A stretch of 64,000 nt of DNA. It comes from Anaerotignum sp. MB30-C6. GTDB taxonomy: Bacteria > Bacillota > Clostridia > Lachnospirales > Anaerotignaceae. The notes below the pieces were generated by a model. That model was not told the origin of the DNA. It ran no database searches and saw only the letters and a list, made by a program, of their open reading frames with translations. Each line of letters opens with the position of its first letter. Position 1 is the first letter of the stretch. Of this stretch, positions 25,919-34,527 are shown piece by piece. Position numbers and translations under genes: made by a program. The stretch lies in assembly GCF_030908465.1 (NCBI RefSeq), contig NZ_CP133078.1, positions 248,001 through 312,000 of the forward strand, written 5' to 3'.

Positions 25919-26494
25919 TTAATCTTTAAAATAGATTTTTCCGTCCTCAATTTTCGTAATAACAGCTAATGAATCAACATGGTAGCCAAGGTCTCGAAGC
26001 TTTTTACTTCCACCTTGGAATTCTTTTTCCACAACGGCAGCAATACCGCATACAGTACCGCCTGCTTGCTCCACAAGGTTTGCAAGGCCTGCTGCTGCTT
26101 CTCCGTGGGCAAGAAAATCATCAATAATCAAGACTCTATCGTCTTTGTTTAAATATTTTTTAGATACTTTGGCGACGGAAACCGTGCCTTTAGTGAAAGA
26201 TTTTACGGGGGCACCGTAAAAATCTTCAGTCATCGTGCTGGGTTGTGTTTTTTTTGCAAAAACAACAGGCACCAGATCGAAATAAATGGCTGCTATGGCG
26301 GCAATGCCGATACCAGAGGCTTCTATGGTAAGAATTTTATTAATTCCCATATTACCGAAGCGTCGATAGATTTCTTTGCCTAATGCCTTAAATAAGCCAA
26401 TGTCTAATTGGTGATTCAAAAATGAATCCACCTTAACGATCTCTGTGCCTACTTCTGTTCCGTCGTTTATAATTCTACGTTTTAACAATTCCAT
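25919..26494 (-). CDS. xpt: Xanthine phosphoribosyltransferase
   Basis: Xpt turns xanthine (and guanine) plus PRPP into the mononucleotide. The 191-residue protein starts MELLKRRI, and has LTIEASGIGIA and the PRPP-binding RVLIIDDFLAHG; the length matches Bacillus Xpt. AAGGAG precedes the ATG. It heads the nucleoside importer operon. The leader from 26495 to 26544 has no purine riboswitch, unlike xpt in Bacillus. Confidence 0.95.
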   Translation of the reverse strand: MELLKRRIINDGTEVGTEIVKVDSFLNHQLDIGLFKALGKEIYRRFGNMGINKILTIEASGIGIAAIAAIYFDLVPVVFAKKTQPSTMTEDFYGAPVKSFTKGTVSVAKVSKKYLNKDDRVLIIDDFLAHGEAAAGLANLVEQAGGTVCGIAAVVEKEFQGGSKKLRDLGYHVDSLAVITKIEDGKIYFKD

Positions 26495-26544
26495 GATAAA
26501 TGGCTCCTTCTTACATAAAACTTGTTGTTTAAAAAGGTATTTTA

Positions 26545-26573
26545 ATTATACGGTGGGACGATGGCGATGTAAA
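26545..26573 (-). promoter_or_regulatory. Promoter of xpt operon
   Basis: TTTACA and TATAAT are spaced by 17 bases on the minus strand, about 50 bases before the xpt start. Confidence 0.7.
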
Positions 26574-26749
26574 TAGGATAAAGTCGAATTGTATAATATT
26601 TTATATAAATGAGATATCCGCCTAGAAAAAAAGAGTAAAATTTCGAAATAAATGTGTTGCTCTTTGGGGAAAAGTTATGAAATAAATTCAAAATTCTATC
26701 TACTACAACGAAGCCGAGTGTTTTTTTTTGTATGGGTTTTTCAGGTAAA

Positions 26750-26778
26750 GAGGGCAGCAAAAACATTGTTGCCCTCTA
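26750..26778 (-). terminator. Hairpin after the 59-residue gene
   Basis: AGAGGGCA pairs with TGCCCTCT around an A/T-rich loop; only a short T run follows on the minus strand. Confidence 0.5.
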
Positions 26779-26790
26779 AACGGAGAAGTT

Positions 26791-26970
26791 TTACCGTTCG
26801 CCATTTGCTTTTTCTAACTCATCCAGAGAGTTATGCTCATTGATACGGCCCAGTATATCAGCCCTCTCCTCGGTGGTCAAGGTGTAAAAACGTTTCATAT
26901 CCGAGCTGTTATGGGCTATTTCCTTCGCTAACTCAGGACGAAGGGTAGAGATATCTTGAAAAATTTTCAT
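26791..26970 (-). CDS. Small acidic protein of 59 residues, unknown
   Basis: A short gene with a textbook ribosome site (GGAGGTGAAAGT before ATG 26970) encodes MKIFQDISTLRPELAKEIAH..., ending ELEKANGER. It is mostly helical and charged, with TTEERADILGRINEH in the middle and no membrane segment, cysteine or signal. It is divergent from the zinc-ribbon gene at 27094. I do not recognise a family; coding is supported by the ribosome site, the downstream hairpin and the clean end. Confidence 0.7.
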   Translation of the reverse strand: MKIFQDISTLRPELAKEIAHNSSDMKRFYTLTTEERADILGRINEHNSLDELEKANGER

Positions 26971-27026
26971 ACTTTCACCTCCAAAACTAAGTATGTGAAA
27001 AAAGCTGGAATATGATGCAGTAGTAA

Positions 27027-27056
27027 TTGATTTTTACCTAGAATTAAATGTATAAT
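27027..27056 (+). promoter_or_regulatory. Promoter of the coiled-coil zinc-ribbon gene
   Basis: TTGATT and TATAAT are spaced by 18 bases, 38 bases before the ATG. Confidence 0.6.
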
Positions 27057-27093
27057 TTATGAGAATATATATTGTAAAAAAGGAGGGGAAAGA

Positions 27094-27585
27094 ATGGATT
27101 TTTTTGAAAGGATCGGGGAAGTAGCTAAGAATTTAACAGAAAAAGCAGGAGACAGCTTGGAAATCAACCGTTTGACTGGGGAAATTTCCCTTGAAAAAGG
27201 GAATATTCAGTGCTATCAGAGGGAGTTGGGGCAGTACTTTTGGGCAAAGTTTGCCGTTGGTGAGAAGTTGGATGATGAGGCAATGTTAATTTGTGATAAA
27301 ATTGTAGTGAGCCAAGATCGCATGCGTCAGCTGGAATTAGAAATTGAAAATATCAAAAAAGAAAGAGAAATGATTTTAGAAGAACGGGTCAAGGCGAAAG
27401 TAGCGGAGGTCGACAGCAATGAAGCACAGTCTACAGAGGAACGACCTCAAGAAGTCATTGACGCTACAGCTAGCCAGGTTATAGAAGAAAAGGTAGAAGA
27501 AGGCCCCAAGTATTGTGCCAACTGTGGCGGGGGAATAAAACAGGGGCAAAGATTTTGTATTTTCTGTGGCGCAGAGGTGAAGTGA
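27094..27585 (+). CDS. Coiled-coil protein with C-terminal zinc ribbon
   Basis: The 163-residue protein has an N-terminal helical part and a charged coiled coil (about 70-110). An acidic linker leads to a double CxxC zinc ribbon (YCANCGGG...FCIFCGAEV). This architecture is common in Firmicutes for small scaffold-like proteins with no assigned role. AAGGAGG precedes the ATG. The gene stands alone. Confidence 0.8.
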   Translation: MDFFERIGEVAKNLTEKAGDSLEINRLTGEISLEKGNIQCYQRELGQYFWAKFAVGEKLDDEAMLICDKIVVSQDRMRQLELEIENIKKEREMILEERVKAKVAEVDSNEAQSTEERPQEVIDATASQVIEEKVEEGPKYCANCGGGIKQGQRFCIFCGAEVK

Positions 27586-27733
27586 GAACTTGACTTATTA
27601 TTTTCCATATGATACCATTTGTTACAAAGCTAAAAAGGTAAAGTTTTTGTTGTTTAAAAGGAAGATTTAAGGAATAATTTTTTTCATGGCTTATTCAAAA
27701 CATGTTGAATAGAAAGAAAAAAACAAAAAGAAT

Positions 27734-27762
27734 TAATTTGTTCTAAGGTGTTGACATATAAT
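27734..27762 (+). promoter_or_regulatory. Promoter region of the FMN-riboswitch transcript
   Basis: A TATAAT at 27757-27762 overlaps the end of a perfect TTGACA (27751-27756). Two readings are possible: the TATAAT with a weak -35 (TAATTT, 17 bases upstream), or the TTGACA with TACAAT only 13 bases on. The first fits the riboswitch start better. Confidence 0.45.
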
Positions 27763-27774
27763 TGAATGATACAA

Positions 27775-27889
27775 TTCTTCGGAAATGGGATAACCATACC
27801 GGCGGTAAGAGCCCGCGAGCCGAGGCGAAAGCCAGAGCAGGATTCGTTGTAATGCGAAGCCGACAGTCAGTCTGGATGGGAGAAGAAGG
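27775..27889 (+). promoter_or_regulatory. FMN riboswitch (RFN element)
   Basis: The highly conserved RFN blocks are present in order: ACCGGCGGTAAGAGCCCGCGAGC, then AGCAGGATTCG, GCGAAGCCGACAGTCAGTCTGGATGGGAGAAG. All lie between the promoter and the MATE gene. FMN binding should shut off the downstream gene through the hairpins at 27890-27981. The frame that runs through this element is not a gene. Confidence 0.96.
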
Positions 27890-27981
27890 TGCACTTAAAT
27901 TGTACGGTGATGGAGTGCCTTTTTCTGCAACAAACGAAGAGAAATAAGGCATTCTATCAAATAAGGTAGGGTGCTTTTTTT
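27890..27981 (+). terminator. FMN-riboswitch expression platform with two terminator hairpins
   Basis: The first hairpin (GCACT/AGTGC, followed by CTTTTTCT, about 27890-27926) and the second (GCATTCTA/TAGGGTGC, 27949-27974, followed by seven T) both sit between the aptamer and the MATE gene. Which of them is switched by the aptamer cannot be decided by eye; the second has the better T run. Confidence 0.75.
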
Positions 27982-28161
27982 GCGGGAAAATTGAAGAAAT
28001 ATGATTTTTGCAAGCGAAGCTAGGCCCCTACTAGCATTTTTCCAAAGTTACATAAACGGATGAATTCTCAGCCATAAGAGGTTCGGTGAACAGGCAGTTT
28101 GTTAAAAGTGAACATGAGCGATTTGTGGTGCATTTTATAGGCAAAATACTTAGGGGGTAGT

Positions 28162-29559
28162 ATGATGCAGGATAATATACTAGGTACAGAAAAAATTGGC
28201 AAGCTGTTATTTAAGTTTTCCGTTCCAACAACAATGACGCTAATTGTAAACAGTTTGTACAATATTGTAGACCAAGTCTTTGTGGGCCGTGCCGTAGGAA
28301 TTGACGGGGTGGCGGCTACGAATGTATCTTTTCCCATTTTTATCATGTCTGCGGCTTTGGCACTGATGATCGGAGATGGATGTGCTGCCAATATTAGCCT
28401 TTCCTTGGGACGTGGGGATGAGGAGGCAGGAAATCGGTTTTTTGCCAACGGATTTTTATTGCTTCTACTAGCAGGAGCGGTGATTTTTTGTGGAGGAATG
28501 ATGTTTTTAAGGCCTATGTTGCTCTTTTTCGGGGCATCGGAAGCCGTTATGGATATTTCTGCGACATATACATCCATTATTCTTTGGGGGTTGCCTTTTT
28601 CCATGTGTAATATGGCACTAACGGCCATTATTCGAGCAGACGGAAACCCCCAATACATGATGCGTACCATGATGATTGGGGCGGCGATCAACTTAATTTT
28701 AGACCCAATCCTGATTTTTAAGTTTCAAATGGGGGTGCAAGGGGCAGCTTTGGCAACCATAGCAGGTCAAGTCGTAGCGGGATGTCTTGCATTAGCCTAT
28801 ATTCCGAGAATGGAACATGTGCAGTTGGGAAAGGGGAAGTTGAGACTGGAGTGGAAGTTTATCCGTGCAATTTGTGCCCTGGGATTTCCCAGTTTCTGTA
28901 TGCAGGCGGCTACGGCGGCAACGCAAATCGTAATGAACAATTTAATGCGTTACTATGGCGGATTAAGCATATATGGCAGTGAAATCACCCTGTCTTGCTA
29001 TGGGATTATGACAAAATTATACCAAATTGCCCATGCCATGTTTGTTGGTTTGGCGTCAGGCACACAACCCATTAATGGTTTTAACTTTGGTTCGAGAAAA
29101 TACAAACGGGTAAGGGAGACTTACCGCATTGCTGTGGGGGTATCTCTTGCTATTTCTGTCATTTGGTTTGGTATTTTTCGCTGGGGCGGTGCCTTTATTG
29201 CAGAAGTATTCGTGAAGGACGAACCTTTGTATTTAGAATTTGCACAGCATTGTTTTCGTGCATATATGCTAGCATTCTTCTTGTACGGCCCACCGCAGGT
29301 GACGGCATCTTTCTTTCAGGCAGTGGGCAAACCCATGAAGTCTCTTTTGGTTGCTTTGTCAAGGCAGGTTATTTTTCTGATTCCCTTGTCACTTCTTATG
29401 TCTGAAAGCTATGAATTAAATGGTGCTTTGTATGCTGCACCCATCGCAGACACCCTTGCCTTTTTGTTGGCCATGGCCATGATTTATCATGAATTTCAAG
29501 GATGGAAAAAAGTCGGTTATCTTGTAGAAAAGGAAGGCTCCTATAAAGCAGCAGATTAG
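28162..29559 (+). CDS. MATE-family efflux transporter under FMN riboswitch control
   Basis: The 465-residue membrane protein is a MATE/MOP-superfamily transporter with about 12 hydrophobic segments. FSVPTTMTLIVNSLYNIVDQVFVG is the typical first helix, and ADGNPQYMMRTM and GTQPINGFNFGSRKY mark the two halves. The ATG (28162 or 28165) follows AGGGGGTAG. The RFN element makes a flavin or flavin precursor the likely substrate; MATE proteins under FMN riboswitches have been proposed as riboflavin transporters. That link is inference; by sequence alone it could be a multidrug exporter. Confidence 0.9.
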   Translation: MMQDNILGTEKIGKLLFKFSVPTTMTLIVNSLYNIVDQVFVGRAVGIDGVAATNVSFPIFIMSAALALMIGDGCAANISLSLGRGDEEAGNRFFANGFLLLLLAGAVIFCGGMMFLRPMLLFFGASEAVMDISATYTSIILWGLPFSMCNMALTAIIRADGNPQYMMRTMMIGAAINLILDPILIFKFQMGVQGAALATIAGQVVAGCLALAYIPRMEHVQLGKGKLRLEWKFIRAICALGFPSFCMQAATAATQIVMNNLMRYYGGLSIYGSEITLSCYGIMTKLYQIAHAMFVGLASGTQPINGFNFGSRKYKRVRETYRIAVGVSLAISVIWFGIFRWGGAFIAEVFVKDEPLYLEFAQHCFRAYMLAFFLYGPPQVTASFFQAVGKPMKSLLVALSRQVIFLIPLSLLMSESYELNGALYAAPIADTLAFLLAMAMIYHEFQGWKKVGYLVEKEGSYKAAD

Positions 29560-29596
29560 AAAATGCAAAAGAAGTAATAAGTCCATAAAGATATTT

Positions 29597-29641
29597 AAGG
29601 GTATCCTTGTTTATGAAAATGAGGATGCCCTTATTTTTTTA
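29597..29641 (+). terminator. Terminator after the MATE gene
   Basis: AAGGGTATCCT pairs with AGGATGCCCTT and is followed by a seven-base T run. Confidence 0.88.
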
Positions 29642-29817
29642 TTTGCTCCCAAATAGTGGCTATGTATGCTTGCGTTTATATTTTAGGGATTGTATTTATA
29701 GCTTCAATCGAAGTAACTTTTGTTCCACGATCATAAGAATTATGTTTCGTGTAAAGTTGATATAGTTTAAACAGAGGTGGAAATCTATGGTAGTACCCAA
29801 AGCTTTTATAAACTGTA

Positions 29818-29852
29818 AAAGAAAAGGGAACGGATTGTATCCGCCCCCTTTA
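29818..29852 (-). terminator. Terminator of the 47-residue membrane protein gene
   Basis: On the minus strand AAAGGGGGCGGATA pairs with TATCCG/CCCTTT and is followed by a T-rich tail. Confidence 0.7.
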
Positions 29853-29861
29853 AAATACCCA

Positions 29862-30005
29862 TTAATTATTTTTCAGGTATTTCAACATACATTTAATTGC
29901 CAAAACAGCAAGGGTAATGCCCAAAACAAAACGTATTACGGGCACTGCTATGACAAATATTGAAAGAAAATCCATTGAGGAAGAAAAATTACTGATTGTT
30001 TCCAT
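29862..30005 (-). CDS. Small single-pass membrane protein, 47 residues
   Basis: ATG 30005 has GGAGG nine bases upstream. The protein is METISNFSSSMDFLS followed by one membrane helix (IFVIAVPVIRFVLGITLAV) and a basic tail KCMLKYLKNN. Orientation is probably with the tail inside. A longer frame to 30077 lacks a ribosome site. The family is unknown; its own terminator follows. Confidence 0.6.
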   Translation of the reverse strand: METISNFSSSMDFLSIFVIAVPVIRFVLGITLAVLAIKCMLKYLKNN

Positions 30006-30226
30006 ATTGTTTTGCCTCCAATTCAATCCAGTAAGCTTACTTGACTGATTTAATTGTAGCATAATGGGTATTCCCACAGCAAGAAAATAATGGAATAAAT
30101 AGTAAATTAAACGTTGAAAAAATGGGGAGAGAGGGTGAGTACAACCCCTTTTGGTTTAAAAAGGGGAATATTGGACGGCTTTCAAGTGTATCTTATTTAA
30201 CAAATAGATAAGGAAGGCTTGATAAA

Positions 30227-31015
30227 ATGAAAAAAAGCTGGAAAAATGGAATCTGTTATTTGCTATTGTTTTCTTGTTGCTTTGTAGGTGGTAGGGTGGT
30301 TGCTGCGAAGCAGGCAGTAAAGGCAACTAGTGTTTCATCCTGCGGAAAATTGGCCATTGTCATAGATGATTTTGGGTATAACGGGGAAGGGACAGATGCA
30401 ATGCTGGCGTTGCCCATTCCCTTGACGGCGGCGGTTATGCCCTTTTCAGAACATACCCTAGAGGATGCAGAAAAGGTTCAGGCGGCGGGAAAGGAGGTTA
30501 TTATACATATGCCCATGGAATCTTTGGACGGCAAGCCAGAGTGGGTAGGGGAGAAAGGTATTTTTCGTAATATGGATGATGAGGGAATTAAGGCCAGAGT
30601 AGAAGAGGCGTTTACCATTTTACCCGATGCTGTAGGTATGAATAACCATATGGGGTCGGCCATTATGGAGGATGAACGGTGCGTTGGCATTATTTTGGAT
30701 GTTTTGAAAGAGCATGAAGGTTTTTTTGTAGATAGTGTAACTACTGCAAAGAGTCAGGGGCGAGCTTTAACAAAGGAAAAAGGGGTACCTTTTTTAGCCA
30801 GAAGGGTATTTTTAGACAGTACCGACGATGTGGAAGTGGTGAAGAAAAACCTAAGAAAGGCGGCGGAGATTGCCTTAAAGGATGGGGAGGTTGTGGCAAT
30901 TGGCCATGTTGGTCCTGAAGGCGGAAACGTAACGGTGAAAGCAATAGAGTGTCTGATTCCTGAATTAGAGAAGGCAGGAATTACTTTTGTTGCCGCAAGT
31001 GAGTTGACGAAATAA
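30227..31015 (+). CDS. Divergent polysaccharide deacetylase (YibQ family)
   Basis: The 262-residue exported protein has an N-terminal signal segment (about 1-27) and a YibQ/DUF610-type deacetylase fold. Its motifs are LAIVIDDFGYN (metal Asp-Asp), AVMPFSEH, VIIHMPMES and MNNHMGSAIM near residue 140, and GHVG late in the protein. The substrate is probably a cell-surface polysaccharide but is not known. It precedes recU by 160 bases with a weak hairpin between. Confidence 0.85.
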   Translation: MKKSWKNGICYLLLFSCCFVGGRVVAAKQAVKATSVSSCGKLAIVIDDFGYNGEGTDAMLALPIPLTAAVMPFSEHTLEDAEKVQAAGKEVIIHMPMESLDGKPEWVGEKGIFRNMDDEGIKARVEEAFTILPDAVGMNNHMGSAIMEDERCVGIILDVLKEHEGFFVDSVTTAKSQGRALTKEKGVPFLARRVFLDSTDDVEVVKKNLRKAAEIALKDGEVVAIGHVGPEGGNVTVKAIECLIPELEKAGITFVAASELTK

Positions 31016-31083
31016 TACATTCCCTAGACTCTGCAATTATGTGCAGCGAATTACAGAGGTAGGAATTTTAATATAGAGGTTAA

Positions 31084-31112
31084 TTTTCTTTTCCTGAGTG
31101 GTATGGTATAAT
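31084..31112 (+). promoter_or_regulatory. Extended -10 promoter of recU-tldDE
   Basis: TGGTATAAT is an extended -10 box; the -35 position (TTTTCT) is weak, as expected for this class. Confidence 0.55.
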
Positions 31113-31177
31113 AGTCACATTCGTTAGAGAGGGAGAAAACCCCATCTCAAAAAAAGGTATGGCTGTGAGGAGGAGAA

Positions 31178-31741
31178 ATGTCTCATTGGAATTCAAGGGG
31201 GCTAAGAGGTAGCTCGTTAGAAGAAAGCATCAATTTTACCAACGAAAAATATCGGCAAAGGGGGCTCTGTTTGTTGCAAAAGGTACCCACGCCCATTACC
31301 CCGGTGAAAATTGACCAAGAAAAACGGACAATTACCCTGGCATATTTTGAAAAACAAAGCACTGTTGATTATATTGGGGTAGCCCAGGGAGTACCTGTGT
31401 GTTTTGATGCAAAAGAAACATCCCATAAAAATCTGCCATTGCAGAATATACATAGGCACCAGATAGAGTTTATGGCAGATTTTCGTGCACAGCGGGGATT
31501 GGCTTTTCTTCTGGTGCATTTTACGTCATTCGACCAATATTATTTATTACCCTTCGAAACACTGGAAGAATTTTGGTTGAGGGCAGAAAAGGGAGGGAGA
31601 AAATCCATTCCTTTGGCAGACTTTGAGGAAAAATACAGAATACAAAAAACAGGGAATGGCTTATTGCATTATTTGGAAGCAGTAAGTCTATACTTAGAAG
31701 AAACGGATAATAAGAAGAGAAAGGATGGTGGAGTATGCTGA
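31178..31741 (+). CDS. recU: Holliday junction resolvase RecU
   Basis: RecU cuts Holliday junctions during recombination and chromosome segregation in Firmicutes. The 187-residue protein has an N-terminal SRGLRGSSLEESIN block and the nuclease core STVDYIGVAQG...FDAKET, with Asp, Asp and Glu-Thr. It ends seven bases into tldD, so it is in one operon with the TldD/E protease genes; in Bacillus it sits beside a penicillin-binding protein instead. Confidence 0.92.
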   Translation: MSHWNSRGLRGSSLEESINFTNEKYRQRGLCLLQKVPTPITPVKIDQEKRTITLAYFEKQSTVDYIGVAQGVPVCFDAKETSHKNLPLQNIHRHQIEFMADFRAQRGLAFLLVHFTSFDQYYLLPFETLEEFWLRAEKGGRKSIPLADFEEKYRIQKTGNGLLHYLEAVSLYLEETDNKKRKDGGVC

Positions 31742-33117
31742 CAAAGTCTGTTGTGGAGAATACACTATCCGCCGCTTTGGGAACAGGGGCGGACTTTGCT
31801 GAAATATATATGGAACAAACCAAACGAAACATCATAAGCGTTGTAAACGGGAAGGTAGAATCTGCCCAAAGCGGTTTAGATTATGGTGCAGGAATACGGT
31901 TGTTTTTCCAAAACAAGGCCATTTATGGCTTTACCAATGACACTTCAGAAAAAAACTTAATTCGCATTGCAAGAGAAGCGGCAGCGGCTGCCCGAGGGGA
32001 TCGGATTTACCAACTACAAGGCTGGAGAAAAATGAATCTGGCGTGTATGAATCCCATTCGCATCATGCCTGATGAAGTGGAAAAGAGAAAAAAAGCAGAG
32101 AAGCTTTTTTTGGCCACAGAGGCGGCCAACAAGTATAGCCCTTTGATTACTCAAACGAGAACAGGATGTCTTGATATTGTCAAGGATATTTTCATTGCCA
32201 ATACAGATGGGTTATGGGCAGAAGAACAACGTGTTCGTAGCCGTTTTACTGTAGAGGCCATAGCCTCATCGGCTACAGAAAAACAAAGTGGGCATTTAGG
32301 CCCTGGGGCATCCATGGGGTTTGAATTATATGACGAGATTGATGTGGAAGAGAGGGCAAGGGAATCGGCACGTATTGCCGTAACCATGCTGGGAGCAAAG
32401 CCTTGCCCCGCAGGAAGAATGCCTGTGGTGATTGACAATGGCTTTGGCGGTGTCATCTTTCATGAGGCTTGCGGCCATAGTTTGGAAGCCACGGCGGTAG
32501 CTAGAAATGCCTCTGTTTTTGCTGGAAAAATGGGACAGCAAATTGCATCCTCTGTGGTAACTGCCATTGACGATGGAACCATTCCCAATGGATGGGGTTC
32601 TTCTGCCATGGACGATGAGGGCACGCCAACCCAAAGGAATGTGCTAATCGAAAACGGTATTTTACGCTCCTATTTGGTTGATAAATTAAACGGACGACGC
32701 ATGGGGGCAAACGCTACAGGTTCCTCAAGGCGGGAAAGCTATCGCTTTGCCCCTACCAGCCGTATGACAAACACATTTATTGATAATGGGCAAAGTACAA
32801 CGGATGAGATTATTGGAAATACGGAATTTGGTTTATACGCAAAGCAAATGGGCGGAGGTAGCGTTGACCCTGCAACGGGTTCCTTTAATTTTGCGGTTTT
32901 AGAAGGCTATATGATTCGTAATGGAAAAATTGCCGAGCCTGTTCGTGGTGCAACTTTAATCGGAAAAGGCATGGAAGTTTTACAGAAAATAGACATGGTC
33001 GGAGATAATTTGGCAAGGGCCCAAGGGATGTGCGGCAGTATTAGCGGTTCGATCCCCACGGATGTGGGACAGCCTATGATCAGAGTAAAAGAAATGACCG
33101 TTGGCGGAAGGGGGTAA
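31735..33117 (+). CDS. tldD: Metallopeptidase TldD-like subunit
   Basis: TldD and TldE form a metalloprotease heterodimer that trims unfolded or modified peptides. The 460-residue protein has the zinc motif FHEACGHSLEA and the family's GSVDPATGSFNF block later in the chain. It overlaps recU by seven bases and is followed by tldE. It could help mature a ribosomal peptide, but no precursor peptide was seen nearby. Confidence 0.93.
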   Translation: MLTKSVVENTLSAALGTGADFAEIYMEQTKRNIISVVNGKVESAQSGLDYGAGIRLFFQNKAIYGFTNDTSEKNLIRIAREAAAAARGDRIYQLQGWRKMNLACMNPIRIMPDEVEKRKKAEKLFLATEAANKYSPLITQTRTGCLDIVKDIFIANTDGLWAEEQRVRSRFTVEAIASSATEKQSGHLGPGASMGFELYDEIDVEERARESARIAVTMLGAKPCPAGRMPVVIDNGFGGVIFHEACGHSLEATAVARNASVFAGKMGQQIASSVVTAIDDGTIPNGWGSSAMDDEGTPTQRNVLIENGILRSYLVDKLNGRRMGANATGSSRRESYRFAPTSRMTNTFIDNGQSTTDEIIGNTEFGLYAKQMGGGSVDPATGSFNFAVLEGYMIRNGKIAEPVRGATLIGKGMEVLQKIDMVGDNLARAQGMCGSISGSIPTDVGQPMIRVKEMTVGGRG

Positions 33118-33121
33118 AGAC

Positions 33122-34462
33122 TTGGATAGACAGGCGTTACAAAATCAGATTATAAAAGAAGCCTTAGAACAAGGCTTTACCGATTGCGAAGTGTTCTACT
33201 TGGGCGGTGAAAGCTTTGAAGTGCTTTTGATGGAAGGGGAAGTTTCCAATTACGAGAACAGTAGTGAAGGGGGCGTTTCTTTCCGTGGCACATATGAAGG
33301 TCGTACTGGCTATGCTTTTTCTGAGCGGTTGGAAGAGGATACCATTACATTTTTAATTGAAGCGGCAAAGGAAAATGCAATGCTGATGGCGGAAGAAGAA
33401 CGGGAAGAACTATTTGGCGGGGAGGATTATCCTGAGTTTAATGGTTATTACCCCGAGCTAGAGCAGGTTTGTGTAGAAAAGCGGATTCAACTGGCAAAGC
33501 GTATGGAAGAAGCGGCACTAAACGGTGCCGAGAGTGTTGCCTCCTTAGATTATTGTGTTTTGGGCATAGGCAAAAGGGAAGTAGCCATAGCCAATAGCTT
33601 AGGGCTGAATATTTCGTATACCAAAAATTTTGCTTCGGGATATGTCAGTGCCATTGCAAAAAGTGGCGATGAAACGAAAAAAGGCTCTGCTTTTTGGAAG
33701 GGAACCAACTGGGCAGACTTTGACCCAGAGGAAACAGGAAGGAAAGCGGCAAGGCGAGGGGCAGCGTTACTGGGTGCAGGTACCGTAGACAGTGGCACCT
33801 ATACAGCCGTCCTAGATGGTAAGGCAATGACTGCATTACTATCCTCTTTCAGTGGTGTTTTCTTTGCAGAAAATGTACAAAAGGGTTTTTCCTTGCTGAA
33901 GGATAAAGTGGGAGAGAAAGTTGCGGCAGATTGTATTACTTTGCGTGATGATGCCCTGTTAGAAGGGGGCTATGCTTCCGTACCCTTTGACAGCGAAGGG
34001 GTTGCAGGAAAAAACAAAGAGGTTATAGAACATGGTAGGCTAAAAACCTTTTTGTATAATTTAAAATCAGCAAAGAAAGATGGTGTACGTTCAACAGGAA
34101 ATGGTTTTAAAGCTGGGTTGACTGCACCTGTGAAAACAGCGTGTACCAATTTTTATATTCAAAAGGGCGAGAATTCTTTAGATGAACTTATAAGTACCAT
34201 GGGCAATGGCCTATATGTTACTGATTTTATGGGTCTGCATGCAGGGACAAATGCAGTCTCTGGGGATTTTTCCCTTTCCGCAGAAGGTTTTTATGTGGAG
34301 AATGGGAGAATTGTAAACCCTGTTGAGCAGATCACCATTGCAGGGAATTTTTACGCCCTTTTACTAGATGTTTTAGCGGTGGGGGATGACCTGTATTATG
34401 CTTCCAGTGGAAAAGGGTCGCCCTCAGTTTTGGCGAAAAACATAGCGGTAGCAGGAAAATAA
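33122..34462 (+). CDS. tldE: Metallopeptidase TldE/PmbA-like subunit
   Basis: This is the inactive partner of TldD, about 446 residues from TTG 33122. That TTG has GGAAGGGGG upstream; another TTG at 33101 lies inside tldD with no ribosome site. The metal-binding HExxxH is absent, as expected for TldE. ATNAVSGDFSLSAEGFYVENG near the end is the paired family block. It starts four bases after tldD. Confidence 0.93.
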   Translation: MDRQALQNQIIKEALEQGFTDCEVFYLGGESFEVLLMEGEVSNYENSSEGGVSFRGTYEGRTGYAFSERLEEDTITFLIEAAKENAMLMAEEEREELFGGEDYPEFNGYYPELEQVCVEKRIQLAKRMEEAALNGAESVASLDYCVLGIGKREVAIANSLGLNISYTKNFASGYVSAIAKSGDETKKGSAFWKGTNWADFDPEETGRKAARRGAALLGAGTVDSGTYTAVLDGKAMTALLSSFSGVFFAENVQKGFSLLKDKVGEKVAADCITLRDDALLEGGYASVPFDSEGVAGKNKEVIEHGRLKTFLYNLKSAKKDGVRSTGNGFKAGLTAPVKTACTNFYIQKGENSLDELISTMGNGLYVTDFMGLHAGTNAVSGDFSLSAEGFYVENGRIVNPVEQITIAGNFYALLLDVLAVGDDLYYASSGKGSPSVLAKNIAVAGK

Positions 34463-34489
34463 AGGGCTGTGGGTTCATAAGGATATTTT

Positions 34490-34527
34490 AAGTGGCAATC
34501 ACAATTACAGTGGCTGTCACTTTTTTG
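34490..34527 (+). terminator. Terminator after tldE
   Basis: AAGTGGCA pairs with TGTCACTT and is followed by a T run. Confidence 0.65.

Noticed and set aside
27762-27947. 61-codon open frame inside the FMN riboswitch
   Set aside because: It coincides with the conserved RFN element and has no ribosome site; the bases are constrained as RNA.
28068-28691. 207-codon frame antisense to the MATE gene
   Set aside because: It is a shadow of a well-supported membrane protein gene and has no ribosome site.
31735-34462. TldD/TldE as part of a peptide-antibiotic (microcin-like) cluster
   Set aside because: No precursor peptide, modification enzyme or export gene lies nearby; neighbours are recU and accessory genes.
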